The notes under the pieces were generated by a model. That model saw only the letters and a list, made by a program, of their open reading frames with translations. It did not search any database and was not told the origin of the DNA. This document shows, piece by piece, positions 47,001 to 58,979 of a DNA stretch of 64,000 bases. Origin of the DNA: Amanita rubescens (Eukaryota; Basidiomycota; Agaricomycetes; Agaricales; Amanitaceae); assembly GCA_015039365.1 (NCBI GenBank), contig WION01000291.1, forward strand, positions 1-64,000, read 5' to 3'. The position numbers and the translations under genes are program-made. How positions within the stretch are numbered: position 1 is the stretch's first letter; each line of letters starts with the position of its first letter.

Positions 47001-47122
47001 TCCCGAGCTTGCTTTGCAGTTTCACCATACAGCATTCCATACGATGACGATGGCTTGTATGGTGTGTCACCCGTTCGGTTGAGAAGATTTTGTAAGAGAG
47101 ATACGTTCGCAGGATCAGTCAT
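44046..47122 (-). CDS. FunK1-type protein kinase (copy 1, apparently intact)
   Basis: Member of the Agaricomycete-expanded FunK1 protein kinase family. Start at 47,122 (MTDPANVSLLQNLLNRTGD). About six main exons: 46,575-47,122, 46,276-46,535, 45,888-46,240, 45,330-45,852, 44,900-45,310, 44,046-44,740. Conserved parts are the N-terminal FunK1 region (ALLLCGDGLTLWYCDRVGLV), the ATP-anchoring lysine in YVLKQAWQP, the helix-C glutamate in SEARMYAIAG, the catalytic loop GILHRDISFGNIIICD, the metal-binding IDLDHSKY in place of DFG, and HNAVHDMESLFWVLLYICL. The C-terminus is a Ser/Pro/Lys tail (PSPAPKRKRSRR) resembling a nuclear localisation signal. No frame break found. It forms an inverted repeat with copy 2. 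FunK1 proteins are presumed signalling kinases; substrates are unknown. Confidence 0.88.
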
Positions 47123-47560
47123 TGTGGATACTGGAGGCTGGTCGACTTACCTGATGATATTTACTATATGAATGTGTGACCAACTTAACTGTCACTCTCA
47201 ATGATTCTTTCTGATAATCTCGGAAATCAATCTTTGAGAACAATGTGTTGGAGGACGTACGTTTCAGGTTCGTTTTTTCAAACCCAACTTAGGTAGAATG
47301 AGTCGACGACGACCTATATTTGGGAACTTCAAGTGCAGCCGCGTGTTTATTCTCACTTAGCCTAGAAGTTCCGTTCACGTGAGTCTCGCGCAACTTATCC
47401 CTCAATATGATAAAGTCCTTACCGTCCCGGTCCTTTGCCACTGAGGCCTGAGGCTTGCGTGCTAGCTTTGCGTGGTGGTAGTTGTGGTGCGCGACGCTCT
47501 GACCAAACAAATGCGATTTCTCACGGACACACCCCCTTGATCAACGTTTCTCGGTGTCCG
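44046..47560. repeat. IR2 left arm
   Basis: Reverse complement of about 54,965-58,504, covering the whole FunK1 gene plus ~430 bp of upstream sequence (the taagttgggttt..aaacgaacc, ttcccaaatata and ctcacgtgaa blocks). Confidence 0.85.
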
Positions 47561-48186
47561 CAGATCTCGAGGGAAAATCTTCAATCGCGACCCTTTTCTA
47601 TGAAATAGCAAGAGAAGATGCTTTATAATATCCATCACTAACTTGTGTGCAAAGGACAAGACCGAAGGCAAAACTAACGCTGCGTGATCATCAGCCCCCT
47701 TGATCAGTATCAGCACAAGGGGACAAAGGACAGAACCATTAATTACAGCTGTTTGCAGAACGATAGACCCCTTCCCCAAAAATGATATACACAGCGGAGG
47801 TTAAATGTTAGTATGGCAGGCCCACGGCCGTGTGGCACATTGAGTGCTGAGTTGTTGTTCCACCAATGAGAAAGGCGTTTAGCATCATATTATCTAAGCT
47901 TTTGATAACCGACTAAGCATGTATTTTTTTCGAAGGGGCCTATCGTTCGGCAAACAGCTGTAAGTACTCAGATTGACTCGGGAGAACGGCAATCAAGTAT
48001 GATAGAAAGATAATTTACATTGGGACAGTATTGGGACGTATAAAATATTGAAAATGTAATATTTCTACTACTAGCTCCTTGAAGCAAAGCGGAAAAGTGA
48101 TATCGTAGATCACAACAAGTTATCGCTGATGTCTATCTATGACATTCCCAATTAGTCTTTTATTGAGCTCAATCGCAACGCCATGC
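47123..48186. other. Upstream region of FunK1 copy 1 and CorA-like 3' flank
   Basis: No gene seen. 47,553-47,700 resembles 59,187-59,340 in the same plus-strand orientation, although the FunK1 genes next to them point in opposite directions. 47,700-48,186 holds nothing recognisable. Confidence 0.5.
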
Positions 48187-50500
48187 TCACCTTTGTACAT
48201 TAAGATCGTACAACGGCCGAGATCCTCCTTTGTGGGTCTCTACTTTGAATTTTTCCGGGTACACAGCCTTCCGGATTGTATAGTACACAAGGTAGAACGG
48301 CCACCCTAGCCTTTTCCAGTACGGAGTATTCTTGTCGAATAAGAATCTGCTTTGGAAGGCGATAATGACCCAAAACGTCACTGCGAATAGAACACATGAC
48401 ACTATAAAGAACACTGCAAGGCGTCCTTCTGATGTTGGGTTGAGAGTTTTCACATTCATATTGAAGAATTCCTTGACGATGTCAATAACCAAGATTCTTT
48501 AGAGGGCAAGGGGGGAGCATACCGAGACAAAATGGGCTGGAAGAAAAACCATGGTGACGTAGGCTATTTGCTTCATCTATATCGAAGGTTAACCTTTGCT
48601 CTGTTCTTCTTATGGATACTTACAGCTATATTAAGGCATTTTAATGACAATACTTAACGGCAGACTTTAACAACTCACCGGCACTGTCCTTAACCGTAGC
48701 CTCCGTCATCTTTTTTATGGCTCTACTTTCAAGAATATTAACGCTGCTGAACACCTGAGGATGGAATGAGAACAAGAACAGTACACATCGGTAAGGGGCA
48801 CTAACCAGTTCTATAACGTTCGTCAGACGTCCCTCCTGTGCTTTGTGTTCTTCGTCTAACCGATCAATCTGGTGTATCAAAGTTTTACATTCCCTATTAA
48901 GCAGAGGAGTAGATATACTCCTTTGCTCGGGAGTAAGAGCAGGATTCGGTGTGTCCGATATAAAGAGGACAATTTCCTTGAACGAGACTACGAGAGAAGA
49001 ATAATGAAGAAGATGAGCACGGATCATATGAAGTTCTTCCGTAAGTTCCATGGATGATGTTCGAATCACGTCCGTTTCCTATAACAACCAGCGTCAGAGT
49101 CTATTCATGCTCTACGCGGCGAACGCGAACCAGGACGCAAATATGCTCGTAGAGATGTTGAAGGGCTTCATCCCATGCGTACATGGCATGCCAGATGAAG
49201 ATTAATAACAGGAAAGTCGGATCGTCGGTTTTTTCCAGCATCTTTTGCCAATATACGCTTTGACCTATCTATTGATCAGAACAAAGCATCATACAAATAT
49301 TGTTAGACGTACCGGCAAACCGTACCCGTTCATGTAGGTAAGAAGCTTGCGTAGTCGTGAGGCCCATGTTTGCATGGAATGAAACCAAAGTGTTCCCCGC
49401 AACATTGCGTACCAGATGTACGGAGAGCAAATTTGAAACGAGCGCCTTGTTACCTGCGACACAATTAGTATGATCATTCAATTTACGAATAGAACGTGAC
49501 TTGCTTGACTTGAGTCTTAACGGCGCCTGCGTATCAATCGTCTGGGTAACTACTCCTTGTTCAGCGATTCCGAACCCACAGGTAATAGTGAACTTACGCG
49601 AATTATCATGACCTGAAATGCCACCTGATAAACTCTGCTCATATCCTACAATCGGTACGTTTCCTGCATTCAGTGACCGAATGAAAGGAAGAGTGATCGT
49701 TATGTCTAAAACTTTTTCAGAACAGAAGTTTAACAAGAGGCTAATGCAACCCACGATCGCCAACTCCATGCCGTAGATCTTCTTGAAAGTGCGACGGGAT
49801 CCAGTTTAATGACGAAGAGAAGAAGAACGGTTCAATGTTGTACCTGTAAAAAATATCTTTAAGAGCGACTCCATGGTAACGAAGGCTAACTCACTTTCCA
49901 CCAAGCATGCGCAAGACAGGTCCCGTCATATCCTCCACGAATAGAGCCCTTACTCTGACATCTGACGTTTGCTATACAAAGGCATGAGTACCACCAACCG
50001 GCAACAAAAACAAAGACGCGAACATTATCGCCTTTGAACCGATCCCACTCCTGGTCCAACGCCGCATCGTCGTCCGAGTCCAACATCTCCATCGTTCCAG
50101 CATGGTGAAAGATGCCCTGCTTATCAACATCAAGCTTGTACACCACGCATTGTTTCGCCCGGTCGTACTTCGTAATAGCGTCGCGAATTTTACATTTTTC
50201 CACTTGACTTGGCGTCCAGTTGGGAAAACGGGACTGGGGGTATCCTTTCCAGCACACCCCGTCACAATCCGTGTGATCACAATCTTCAGGGACAGGAGGC
50301 GCCTCCGTGTTCAATTGATCCTGGTCGACACCTGGTAGATAATAATTAGTCGATTCTGCAAGCTTCTGAGGACGAAAGACTACACTTACCATCCCGTATG
50401 TCTATCCACGGCCAGGGCGCCGAAGGTGCTGCATGTCGATAAGCAGGCGGCGGAATGCGGCTCAGTTCCACGTAATCGCTAGTGAGTTCTATGTCTGCCC
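48187..50500 (-). pseudogene. CorA-like Mg2+ transporter family protein (copy 1), start codon missing
   Basis: Multi-exon membrane protein of the fungal CorA-like group. Landmarks in order: YRHAAPSAPWPWIDIRDG, TPSQVEKCKIRDAI, DVRVRALFVEDMTGPVLRML, YNIEPFFFSSSLNWIPSRFQ, GDHITITLPFIRSL, LLSVHLVRN, YLHERVRFAG, a long helical region (ELHMIRAHLLHYSSLVVSF), then QIAYVTMVFLPAHFVS, EFFNMNV and a final hydrophobic helix, ending RLGWPFYLVYYTIRKA. The universal CorA pore signature GMN reads NMN. Introns are well kept, but the 5' end is not: the position of the copy 2 start ATG is replaced by sequence read through from copy 2, a one-base difference shifts the frame, and no in-frame ATG precedes the conserved region. 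Probably a 5'-decapitated duplicate. The ending AGGTGAGC resembles a splice donor, so one more exon is possible. Confidence 0.72.
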
Positions 50501-52916
50501 TATCCAGCCGTCAGAACACAAGATGAAGAGATGCAACTTTAAACTCAACGTTTCAATACGGAAAGGGCGAGAGAAGGGTCCAGGGAGAGTTGCTCCTTCG
50601 GGAGTGTCCACTATGAACTTCTCTGGGTGCCTGGCTTTCTGGATCATATGGTAGACAATGAAGAACGGCCACCCTAGCCTTTGCCAGACCGACATCTTCA
50701 TGTTAAACATGTCGGGACTTTGGAGAGCAAACATGATCCAAACGGATCCTGCTGTAAGAGCACATGCCGATAGAACGAAGTACGAGAGATGTCCATGTGT
50801 GGTTGGGTTGAATTGCGGAACGTTCATATGGAACAATTCCTTGATGACGTCAATATGCAGGACTAGATAAAAGGGTAGGGAAAACATACCGAGATAAACG
50901 ATGCGGGGAAGTAAAGCATGGCGAGGTAGTCCAGTTGTATCATCTAAACTGACGGTCAACCATTGTTCGGTTCTTCGTATTGCTACTTACAGCTATATAA
51001 AGGTAATTCATCGGTAATCTTTACCAGCAGACGTAACGGACTTACCAGAACTGTCTCTGACAGTAGTCTCTGTCATCTTTTGCATGGTCTTACTGTCCAG
51101 GATCCTAACGCTGCTGAATACCTTCAAGCGGATTGAGTACAGTGAATGCTACATTGATGGAAAACACTCACAAGCTCCAACACATTTGCTAAGCGACTTT
51201 CTTGCGCTTTGTGTGCTTCATCTAAACGATCAATGTGCTCCAGCAGAGTTTTACATTCCCTGTTTAGCAAGGGCACAGATATACGCTTTTGGTCAGAAGA
51301 AAGAGCAGGGTTCGGTGTGTCCATTATAAACTTCACAATCTTCTTGAATGCGACTACAAGGGAAGAATAGTGAAGAAGATGTGCTTGAATCATATGAAGT
51401 TCTTCCGTGAGATCCATAGAAGATGTCCGAATGACGTCCGTTTCCTTATACATCCAGTGTCAGAGTCTATTTATGCATTACGTGGCAAACACGAACCAGG
51501 ACGCAAATATGCTCATAGAGATGTTGAAGGGCTTCATCCCATGCGTACATGGCATGCCAGACGAAGATCAATAGCAGGAAAGTCGGATCGTCAGTTAACA
51601 TCTTTTGCCAATAGACGCTTTGACCTGCTCATCGATTAGATATAACATAACACGATTATTATTATGCTTGCCCGCAAAACGTATCCTTTCATGCAAATAA
51701 GAGGCTTTAGATGTCGCGGGGCCCTCAGTTGGATGGAACGAAATCAAAGTATTTCCTGCAATATTGCGAACCAGATGTACCGAGAGCAAGCTGAAAACCA
51801 GAGCCTTGTCTTCAATGACCCAATTAGAGTAATGATTTAGTTTAGGAATAAAACGCGACTTACCCGACTTGAGTCTCAACGGCGCTTGCGTGTCAATCTT
51901 TTGGGTAACTGATCTTTGTTCAACAATTCTGAGCCTGCCTATAATCATGAGCTTACCCATATTTCCACGACGCAAAAGATTATAGAGTGTCGCATCTTGC
52001 TTTTGTTCCATTGCCAGTGGCACTTTCATTCCACTTAGTGACTGTATGAAAGGTAGAGTAATTGTTAAATCTAAAATTCTTCAGAACAGATTTTGGCACA
52101 TGGCAGAAACCACCCACGATCGCCAACTCCATGCCGTAGATCTTCTTGAAAGTGCGACGGAATCCAGTTTAACGACGAGGAGAAGAAAAACGGTTCAATG
52201 TTGTACCTTGACAAACATTTTTAGAGTCACTCCGAGGTAACAAAAGTTGACTCACTTTCCGCCAAGCATGCGCAGAGCAGGTCCCGACATATTCTCCACA
52301 AACAGAGCCCTCACTCTGATATCCGATGTTTGCTATACGGCGGTATGATTACCATCAATGAGCACAAGAAAAATTCAAAGACACGAACGTTGTCATCCTT
52401 AAACCGAATCCATTCCGCATCCAACACTGCTTTATCACTTGAATCCAACATCTCCAATTTTCCAGCGTCGAGAAACATGCCGGCCTTGTCAACATCCAGC
52501 TTGTATATTATGCATGGTTTCGTTCCGTCGTATTCAATAGCGTCATGAATTTTACATTTTTTCACTTGTCTTGGCGTCCAATTGGGAAACCGGGACTGAG
52601 GGTATTTTTCCCAACACAGCCTATTACAACTCGTGTGGTCGCAATCCTTGGGCACGGGTGGTGCCTTCGTCTTCAATTGTTCCTGATCGACAGCTGTTGA
52701 TAATTAGTCAAATCCGAGCGCCTCGGGCGACGGAATACAACACTAACCATCACGTATGTCTATCCATGGCCAAGGCGCCGAAGGTGCAGCATGTCGGTAG
52801 GGAGGAGGTGGAACGGTGTTCGGCTTGAAATCATTGTCGAGCTCTCTGTCTAAGCCGTCAGAACACAAGATGAAAAGGAATGGCTTTAAACTCAACGTTG
52901 AATACGGATTGGCCAT
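50489..52916 (-). CDS. CorA-like Mg2+ transporter family protein (copy 2)
   Basis: The start at 52,916 (MANPYSTLSLKPFLFILCS) lies about 40 bp downstream of a TATA-like tatatactccc. The same domain order as copy 1 follows: YRHAAPSAPWPWIDIRD, CDHTSCNRLCWEKYPQSRFP, RVRALFVENMSGPALRML, YNIEPFFFSSSLNWIPSHFQ, GDHLTITLPFIQSL, LLSVHLVRN, YLHERIRFAG, ELHMIQAHLLHYSSLVVAF, LAMLYFPASFIS, ELFHMNV and a C-terminal helix with RLGWPFFIVYHMIQKA. The CorA GMN signature reads HMN. CorA proteins are pentameric Mg2+ channels of membranes or mitochondria. The acceptor expected before DIRVRALF reads ATCGG instead of GTCAG, so that splice must shift by some bases. The last ~25 residues are encoded by the duplicated 5' region of copy 1. 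Confidence 0.75.
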
Positions 52917-53389
52917 GAGGGTAAGAAAGGGGAAGGGAGTATATAAGGTTCAAGGAACGACGCACACGTTCATGAACGTCAATTAGCGCCCGCGCTTCGC
53001 ACTGACCAGGTCCATCAATTCCGCCCTTATTGATATTATGTAAAATATAAATAGCTTTGTGTCGATTCCTGGTCTCAAGTTCAGCCTGGGGTACGTACAT
53101 CCTCATCTAAGCTCGCTCATGAAGGCCACGAGAAGGCTAGTTCTGGTCACTGGAAGGCTGGGTTGCCATACGCCATTTACTGCGTCCTGGATCCGATCGA
53201 TCGATCGTTTAACGAGGAAAACATACGCCCTTGAAAGCTCAGGGCCTCAGCAGGCTGTTCGTTCGTTTAATACCATTGCGCCGCTCGACCATCCTCTCCA
53301 CTAACTCATCGACACCCCCAACCAGTTTTTTTAATAGGATACTCGTTGGGTTAGCCGTGGAATACTCCGAACTCTCCGCACCCTACAAA
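52917..53389. promoter_or_regulatory. Divergent promoter region between CorA-like copy 2 and F-box gene
   Basis: A 470-bp intergenic region. tatataaggttc at about 52,938-52,949 is TATA-like for the minus-strand CorA-like gene. No other gene found; a minus-strand open frame crossing it (52,858-53,106) is best explained as leader sequence. Confidence 0.4.
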
Positions 53390-54742
53390 ATGAGTTCCGA
53401 AATAACAATACCAAGCGATATTTTATGCGATATCTTTCATCTCCTTTGCGATGGACCTATCGCTCTCCATGATTTGAGGAATGAATCACACTTTCACGAG
53501 TTCCCGTGGGCCGTTGGACAGGTTTGCAGGCACTGGAGAGGGACATTTCTCTCCTACACGCATTTGTGGACCTCTTTCGCCCTAAAGCCTGGCGATTTCG
53601 GCCCCGCTTACTGTGCTGAAATGAACCGGCGCACGACCATATACCTCAAACGATCCGGACAGCAGCCTCTGACCATAGACGCGTCCACGTGGTGTGACTC
53701 ATGGAGCGAAATATTTCCTAACGCAGTTTGGAGAATGCTATTATCGTGCTTGAAGCGATGGGAAAAGGCCGATTTAGTGCTGCGGCGTGGAGCTGCACGG
53801 AACGAACTCCTCAGACGCAGAGGGCATATGTCGAGCCTCAAGTCCCTCAGGATGTATATATCCAATTCCACAGCCCTGAAGCACAATAACGCATTCCAAG
53901 TCGCGCCGCACCTAACCGAACTTGATTTATCCCACCGTGGATTCGCGGCAACATGGCAGTTCCCTTGGGCACAATTGACGAAGCTCAGAATAAAAACGTG
54001 CTGCGACGAGTTCAAGGACTACGGCCATAAGCTATGGGGTGTTCTATCCCAGCTAGACAACATCGAAGAGTTGCACATTATCGCAACCTTCAGCCGCGTA
54101 TTGCCCCTTTCCCCACGTCCCATAATACGCCTTCCTGGCCTTCGGGTTCTCGGAATCTCCTTAGCCTCTGCCACTATAATCTCCTGGCTTACGGCGCCTT
54201 TACTGACACATCTCCACATACACGGGGGTTGCTATTTCACCGACCTTTATTTTCTCCATTGTCAGCCCTACAAGAGAGAACTCACGTCTTTAATCCAACG
54301 TTCATCCTGTCACATTCGCCAATTGACACTCGAGAGCTGTGGAAGGGGGGAGATGCGCATAATAATGGAAGCACTGGCCAGCGTCGAAGAGCTTTCCATT
54401 AATTACCCGCTTTCCGAGTCCTTGGCTATAATACAGGATGTTACGGGACTTGATGGCTGCATCTACCTGCCCAAACTGCGGGTACTGCAGGTGGCGTGTT
54501 CTGTTCATCAGGATCTAGTGACAATATTTTCCTCTCTTTTGGAGGCACGAGGGGAGGGAATGTCCCTTGCGAGCCAGGACATGGTGCCGCTCGAGAAGTT
54601 TGTTCTCCGGTTGATCGAGATCAAGACCTTTGCAAGAATGTTCTCCGACAAGGAACTGAAAGTGATGCGTGGTTGGCCGTCCTTTGCTCAAGTTTATATC
54701 AAAGGCGCAGCGGGGCTCGAGCGGTTGGCTCCATCTTCTTGA
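53390..54742 (+). CDS. F-box protein with leucine-rich C-terminal region
   Basis: Intronless, 450 aa from the ATG at 53,390 (MSSEITIPSDILCDIFHLLC). The frame stays open upstream, but this Met places the F-box at the usual distance and the upstream residues show no conservation-like features. An F-box-type core, IPSDILCDIFHLL ... AVGQVCRHWRGTFLSYTHLW, occupies residues ~8-65, followed by degenerate leucine-rich segments (LKSLRMYISNS, LTELDLSHRG, LRVLGISLASATIISW, IEELHIIATF, VEELSINYPL, LRVLQVAC). F-box proteins link SCF ubiquitin ligases to targets through the C-terminal repeats; this class is very numerous in basidiomycetes. It lies alone between the CorA-like tandem and FunK1 copy 2, with no second copy here. 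Confidence 0.85.
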   Translation: MSSEITIPSDILCDIFHLLCDGPIALHDLRNESHFHEFPWAVGQVCRHWRGTFLSYTHLWTSFALKPGDFGPAYCAEMNRRTTIYLKRSGQQPLTIDASTWCDSWSEIFPNAVWRMLLSCLKRWEKADLVLRRGAARNELLRRRGHMSSLKSLRMYISNSTALKHNNAFQVAPHLTELDLSHRGFAATWQFPWAQLTKLRIKTCCDEFKDYGHKLWGVLSQLDNIEELHIIATFSRVLPLSPRPIIRLPGLRVLGISLASATIISWLTAPLLTHLHIHGGCYFTDLYFLHCQPYKRELTSLIQRSSCHIRQLTLESCGRGEMRIIMEALASVEELSINYPLSESLAIIQDVTGLDGCIYLPKLRVLQVACSVHQDLVTIFSSLLEARGEGMSLASQDMVPLEKFVLRLIEIKTFARMFSDKELKVMRGWPSFAQVYIKGAAGLERLAPSS

Positions 54743-54964
54743 TTGACATGCTATCCTGATGAGAACTACTGCAAGAGTAGTGGATACGAGAACTTGGCTG
54801 TTTGTACCAACTGGGTATCCGTACATCTGGTTTAGAATTTTTCGTACAAAAGTTTCCATCTCATCTAGCTCACGTGAATCCTTACCTACCTGTCCTCTGT
54901 CTACCAATGGATTCAATAATTTACATCTCTTACAGCTCGCTATTTCGCAGAAAATCAGAGTCAT

Positions 54965-57900
54965 GATTGAAGATTAAAAAATCGAGTTCCGCAGATGGCG
55001 GATAGATCTGATGACATGGCCGTGAGAGATTGCATTTATTTGGTCATATTCGACGCGTCGCGCACCGCAAATTGCTACCGCCACACAAAGTTAGCACAAG
55101 CCTCGGTGGCAAAAAACCAAAACGGTAGAGGTATTATCACATTGAGGGATATTGCGCGAGACTCACGTGAATGGAACTTCTAGGCTAAGTGAGCACGCGG
55201 CTGCACTTGTTCCCAAATATAGGCCTTCGTCGAATCATTCTACCTAAGTTGGGTTTAAAAAACGAACCCTGAAACGTACGTCCTACAACACATTGTTCTC
55301 AAAGATTGATTTCCGAGATTATCAGAAAGAATCATTGAGAGTGACAGTTAACTTGGTCACACATTTATTATATAGTAAATATCATCAGGTAAGTCCCCCG
55401 TTTCGATCCGTCTCCAGTATCCGCAATGACTGATCCTGCGAACGCATCTATCCTGCAAATTCTTCTCAATCGAACGGGTGACACACCATACAAGCCGTCG
55501 TCATCGTATGGAATGCTGTATGGTGAAACTGCAAAGCAAGCTCGGGATAATGTCAAGAACGATTTGAGGAACAACGTTCGCGTCGTCTCTCCTGACGACT
55601 TCCGTAAATCTTTACTCCCTTTGGATGAAGATTTAGACCGTGAACTTAAAAATGTGAAAAAGAGATTTTACAACAAACGCTGGACGGGCTTCCCGGATCC
55701 GCTGAAGGAGAAAGACCCAGCCGAGTCCAAGTTTTATGGACCATTTGTCGACATTGCTCAGGCTGTCAGTGTGGCTTGTCGAAAGCGCGCACCGCAGGAC
55801 GCAGTCGAAAGTAACTGGGTTGATTGTCATAGCAAGGCTCCAGCTACGCTCAGTAAAGATGATCCTAAAATACGCCCCGATATCGTTCAAGTCAGTGCTT
55901 CGACATCGCCCGATTTCCATGAAGTGAATGAGAGCTTGCGCGAGGCCGAAGGGGACGAAAAGCAGGTACGTAATTTGAGATATTCGATACGCCTGATCTA
56001 AAGGCATGGAACAGAAACTGTCGAGTATTTGGTGGACGCAGATCCACACCTATCGTCGAGGTCAAGCCGAAAAGACCACAGAAGGTTGGAGAATTGCACG
56101 ACACGATAATCCAGCTCTGCTCTTATATTCGTCAAGTTTTCCGCGAACAATTTGACAGGCGATTTGTCATAGCATTGCTCCTTTGTGGTGACGGGCTGAC
56201 GTTGTGGTACTGCGACCGCGTCGGACTGGTTGGAACGATAGATCCTATAAATATACACGATGTAAGTACATTCCAACGATGGAGAAACTTTCCCATTCAT
56301 CACCGTGACAGGAACCAGACGAGTTTTTAAAGATCCTTGCTGCGTTTTCAACGTTGCCGGCTCACAAGCTAGGGTGGGATCCCACGATGAAGTTATACCC
56401 GAAAAACGGGACAGAGGCTGTCCCATCCTATACCGTCTTTCAACGGCGCCACCCGTCCACGTTTAGGTGGTCCATTTCAATGCCATCCGAAGAAGGTCCA
56501 CATGAGCCTGAAGAGTTCATCACGATCAGAGCTTTGCTCACTGTTGTTTCACAGAGAATATGCGGTCGTGCTTCTATTGTATGGGAAGTCATAAGGAAGA
56601 AAGATTACGAGAGAGGCCAGCATGATCTGCGCCAACCTCCGGTGCGTGACTTAGATTTTGCTTGGTTTGCGATTACTTGAGCCGTTGCTAGGTATATGTA
56701 TTGAAGCAGGCCTGGCAGCCCGTGGACAAGGACGCGGAAGCGAACGATGGAGTATTTGAAGCGAGGATGTATGCGATAACCGGCATGTACGAGGATCGGA
56801 TTCATTCGTATGAAAGAGTGAAGACAGGGAACGACATTTTCTCCACTGAATCGTTCCGGGGCAACTGGAAAATTCGGACATATAGGCAAGCGGTTGAAGA
56901 ATTGAAACCCGAGTATGACGCTGGGGAAAGTTCTCGTGTCCAGGAGGGTAAAAGTGGGAGAAAACGCACGTATTCGAATGCCGAGATCCGCTCCGAGCAC
57001 GAGGAACCTTATTCATATATTCAATTGCTCCAGGTTGACGATAACATATTTCGCATTGATGACAAAATTCACGGTAACGATAACGAATTTCATCTTCATT
57101 CAAGGGCTCTCGTACGGATTTTAATGAAGAAGCACGGCTATTCGCTTCGTTACTTTGTAGATAATTTTGAGCTCGTTACGGTGTTAAGAGATGTGGTTCA
57201 AGGTGAGTCGGGCCGTGCTCCAATTCCAAGGCTAACAAGATATTTGTAGATCATAAAAAAATGTACGACAAGGGTATTCTGCACCGTGACATTAGCTTTG
57301 GCAACATACTTATCTGCGATGGCGATGGCGATGACGCTGGAATGTTGATTGATCTCGACCATTCCAAGTATTCGGCCGCAACTAGGGCTGTTCCAAAGAA
57401 TCTAAGATTTACGGACCAGGACAGGGCAGCTCTTCATTACATGGTCGACCTTGCTTTATGGCCTGCAAAACCCAACGTAGATTGCGACGTGCTGTCAAAG
57501 ATCTTGGAAATCGACAGCAGACACAGCGCAGCTTACCTGACTGACGTTTGTCAAACCCAACCTCCAGGCTTCAGAAATGCTAATGATGCAACAACTACCG
57601 TTATGGTGTGGACAGCGAATGCGCTATATTGGCCCAAGCAGGCAGGTCTTAATGTTTCTCCCTGCTGCTGTTTAATTGATGTTGGGACGAAAGTTCGAAC
57701 AAGAAATCCCTGACTTTAGCGCTCATACACCCAGAGAAGGACTTGAAATCACAGTATGTATGTATATATATCACCTGTGTATATCCTGACGACGGTTAGG
57801 GGACAGTTCCCTTTATCAGCGCAGAGCTTGTGGAATCCTCCTGCATCAATGTCGATGTACCTAAACCTGTCCATAATGCCGTTCATGACATGGAATCGCT

Positions 57901-58504
57901 CCTATGGGTCCTCGTATACATCTGTCTTACCCGCGATGGCAGGAACGGAGTCATGTGCCGCCAGGAGCTTCAACCAGCCCCAGGCGTGGAGAACGATCTA
58001 ACGAAGCTCGTCCGTATACTCTTTGAACAAGGAGACGCCAAAGAAAGGTTACAATGCTTAAAAACGCCCGCGTTCTTCGAAAACATACTCAAGCATGTTC
58101 ATCCATATTTTAACTGCCTCAAGCCTTTGCTGTTAAAATTGCGCTGGGCTTTGTATTTTGCTCATCGATACAAGGGCGTGGAGCACTACAACATTCATAA
58201 AGTCATATTATCTATTCTTGACGAAACTGTTGTCGAACTGAGGCAGGAACGAAATAACACGAAATCCGATGTTCTCGAAGCAAAACGAAAGCGTCGAGAT
58301 GACTGGGGAAAGAGGAGGTTCGTTTCCGGGCAGATCTCCGATACCAATGGAGAAAAGGAAGAATCCGATCATCTCCCGAATCCTGGGGGATACTCACCCG
58401 TATTCAAGGCTCAAAGTGACTTGCCGTTGCCTGCCGTTCCTAGTATATCACCGGACTCCCCATCTCCAGCTCCAAAGAGAAAGAGATCAAAGAGGTTTGG
58501 TTGA
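54965..58504. repeat. IR2 right arm
   Basis: Inverted counterpart of 44,046-47,560. The first ~430 bp are upstream sequence (gtgagagattgcattt and following), then the FunK1 copy 2 gene. It also forms a tandem direct repeat with about 59,550-63,000. Confidence 0.85.
55426..58504 (+). pseudogene. FunK1-type kinase (copy 2) with frameshift in exon 2
   Basis: Collinear with copy 1: exon 1 (55,426-55,965) starts MTDPANASILQILLNRTGD. At 56,049-56,050 an additional C (cacacctatcg against cacactatcg in copies 1 and 3) shifts the frame directly after WWTQIHT, before the FunK1 region, so the kinase domain cannot be read in frame. Downstream exons stay open and keep YVLKQAWQPVDKD, FEARMYAITG, GILHRDISFGNILICD and IDLDHSKY. 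After YSAATRAVPKN about 75 residues are unlike copies 1 and 3 (LRFTDQDRAALHYMVDLALW), whereas the last exon is nearly identical to copy 3. Recently inactivated mosaic paralog, unless the extra C is an assembly error. Confidence 0.82.
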
Positions 58505-58744
58505 ACAGAAGAGTTGCAGGTGCCAACAGTCGAACAACGGCACACTAATCCAATATGCTTATACGTTACCGGTTGATGTATTTTCGATGTATCTATTGTT
58601 TTCAGTTTTTGTAGTACTATATATCACTCGCATGAATGTAGAAATTTGCTCCAAGTCACTCTGCTGCGTAGGGAGTCCTTTGATCCCACGGTATGAGAGA
58701 ATCAACGCGAATTCACGCATACAAGAAATTGAATAGTACATGCA

Positions 58745-58979
58745 TCAGGTTGACCGAAAATGCAGTTGATCGCATGATATGTTTCTCTCACAGACTTGGT
58801 CGGAACGGCGATTGGGGGACGACCACTGACTTGGATGAAATTCCATTGGCTGGAACTGACGTGGTTGTTTAATTGCACTACGGAGGGTTGAGATCAGATT
58901 CAAGTGGCTTCAATACTCACGATCTTCGTCTAGAAGTAAAGGCTTCCTCCAGATCACTACGAATATAGGCTGCGGACAT
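58745..58979 (-). CDS. Hypothetical 63-aa protein convergent with FunK1 copy 2
   Basis: Two exons (58,921-58,979 and 58,745-58,877) with a 43-bp GTGAGT..CGTAG intron total 192 nt: MSAAYIRSDLEEAFTSRRRS, then QPRQFQPMEFHPSQW and a short basic C-terminus. A related stretch follows FunK1 copy 3 (63,259-63,576), where the acceptor is lost. No family recognised. It may be the 5' part of a gene cut off by duplication rather than a complete gene. Confidence 0.35.
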
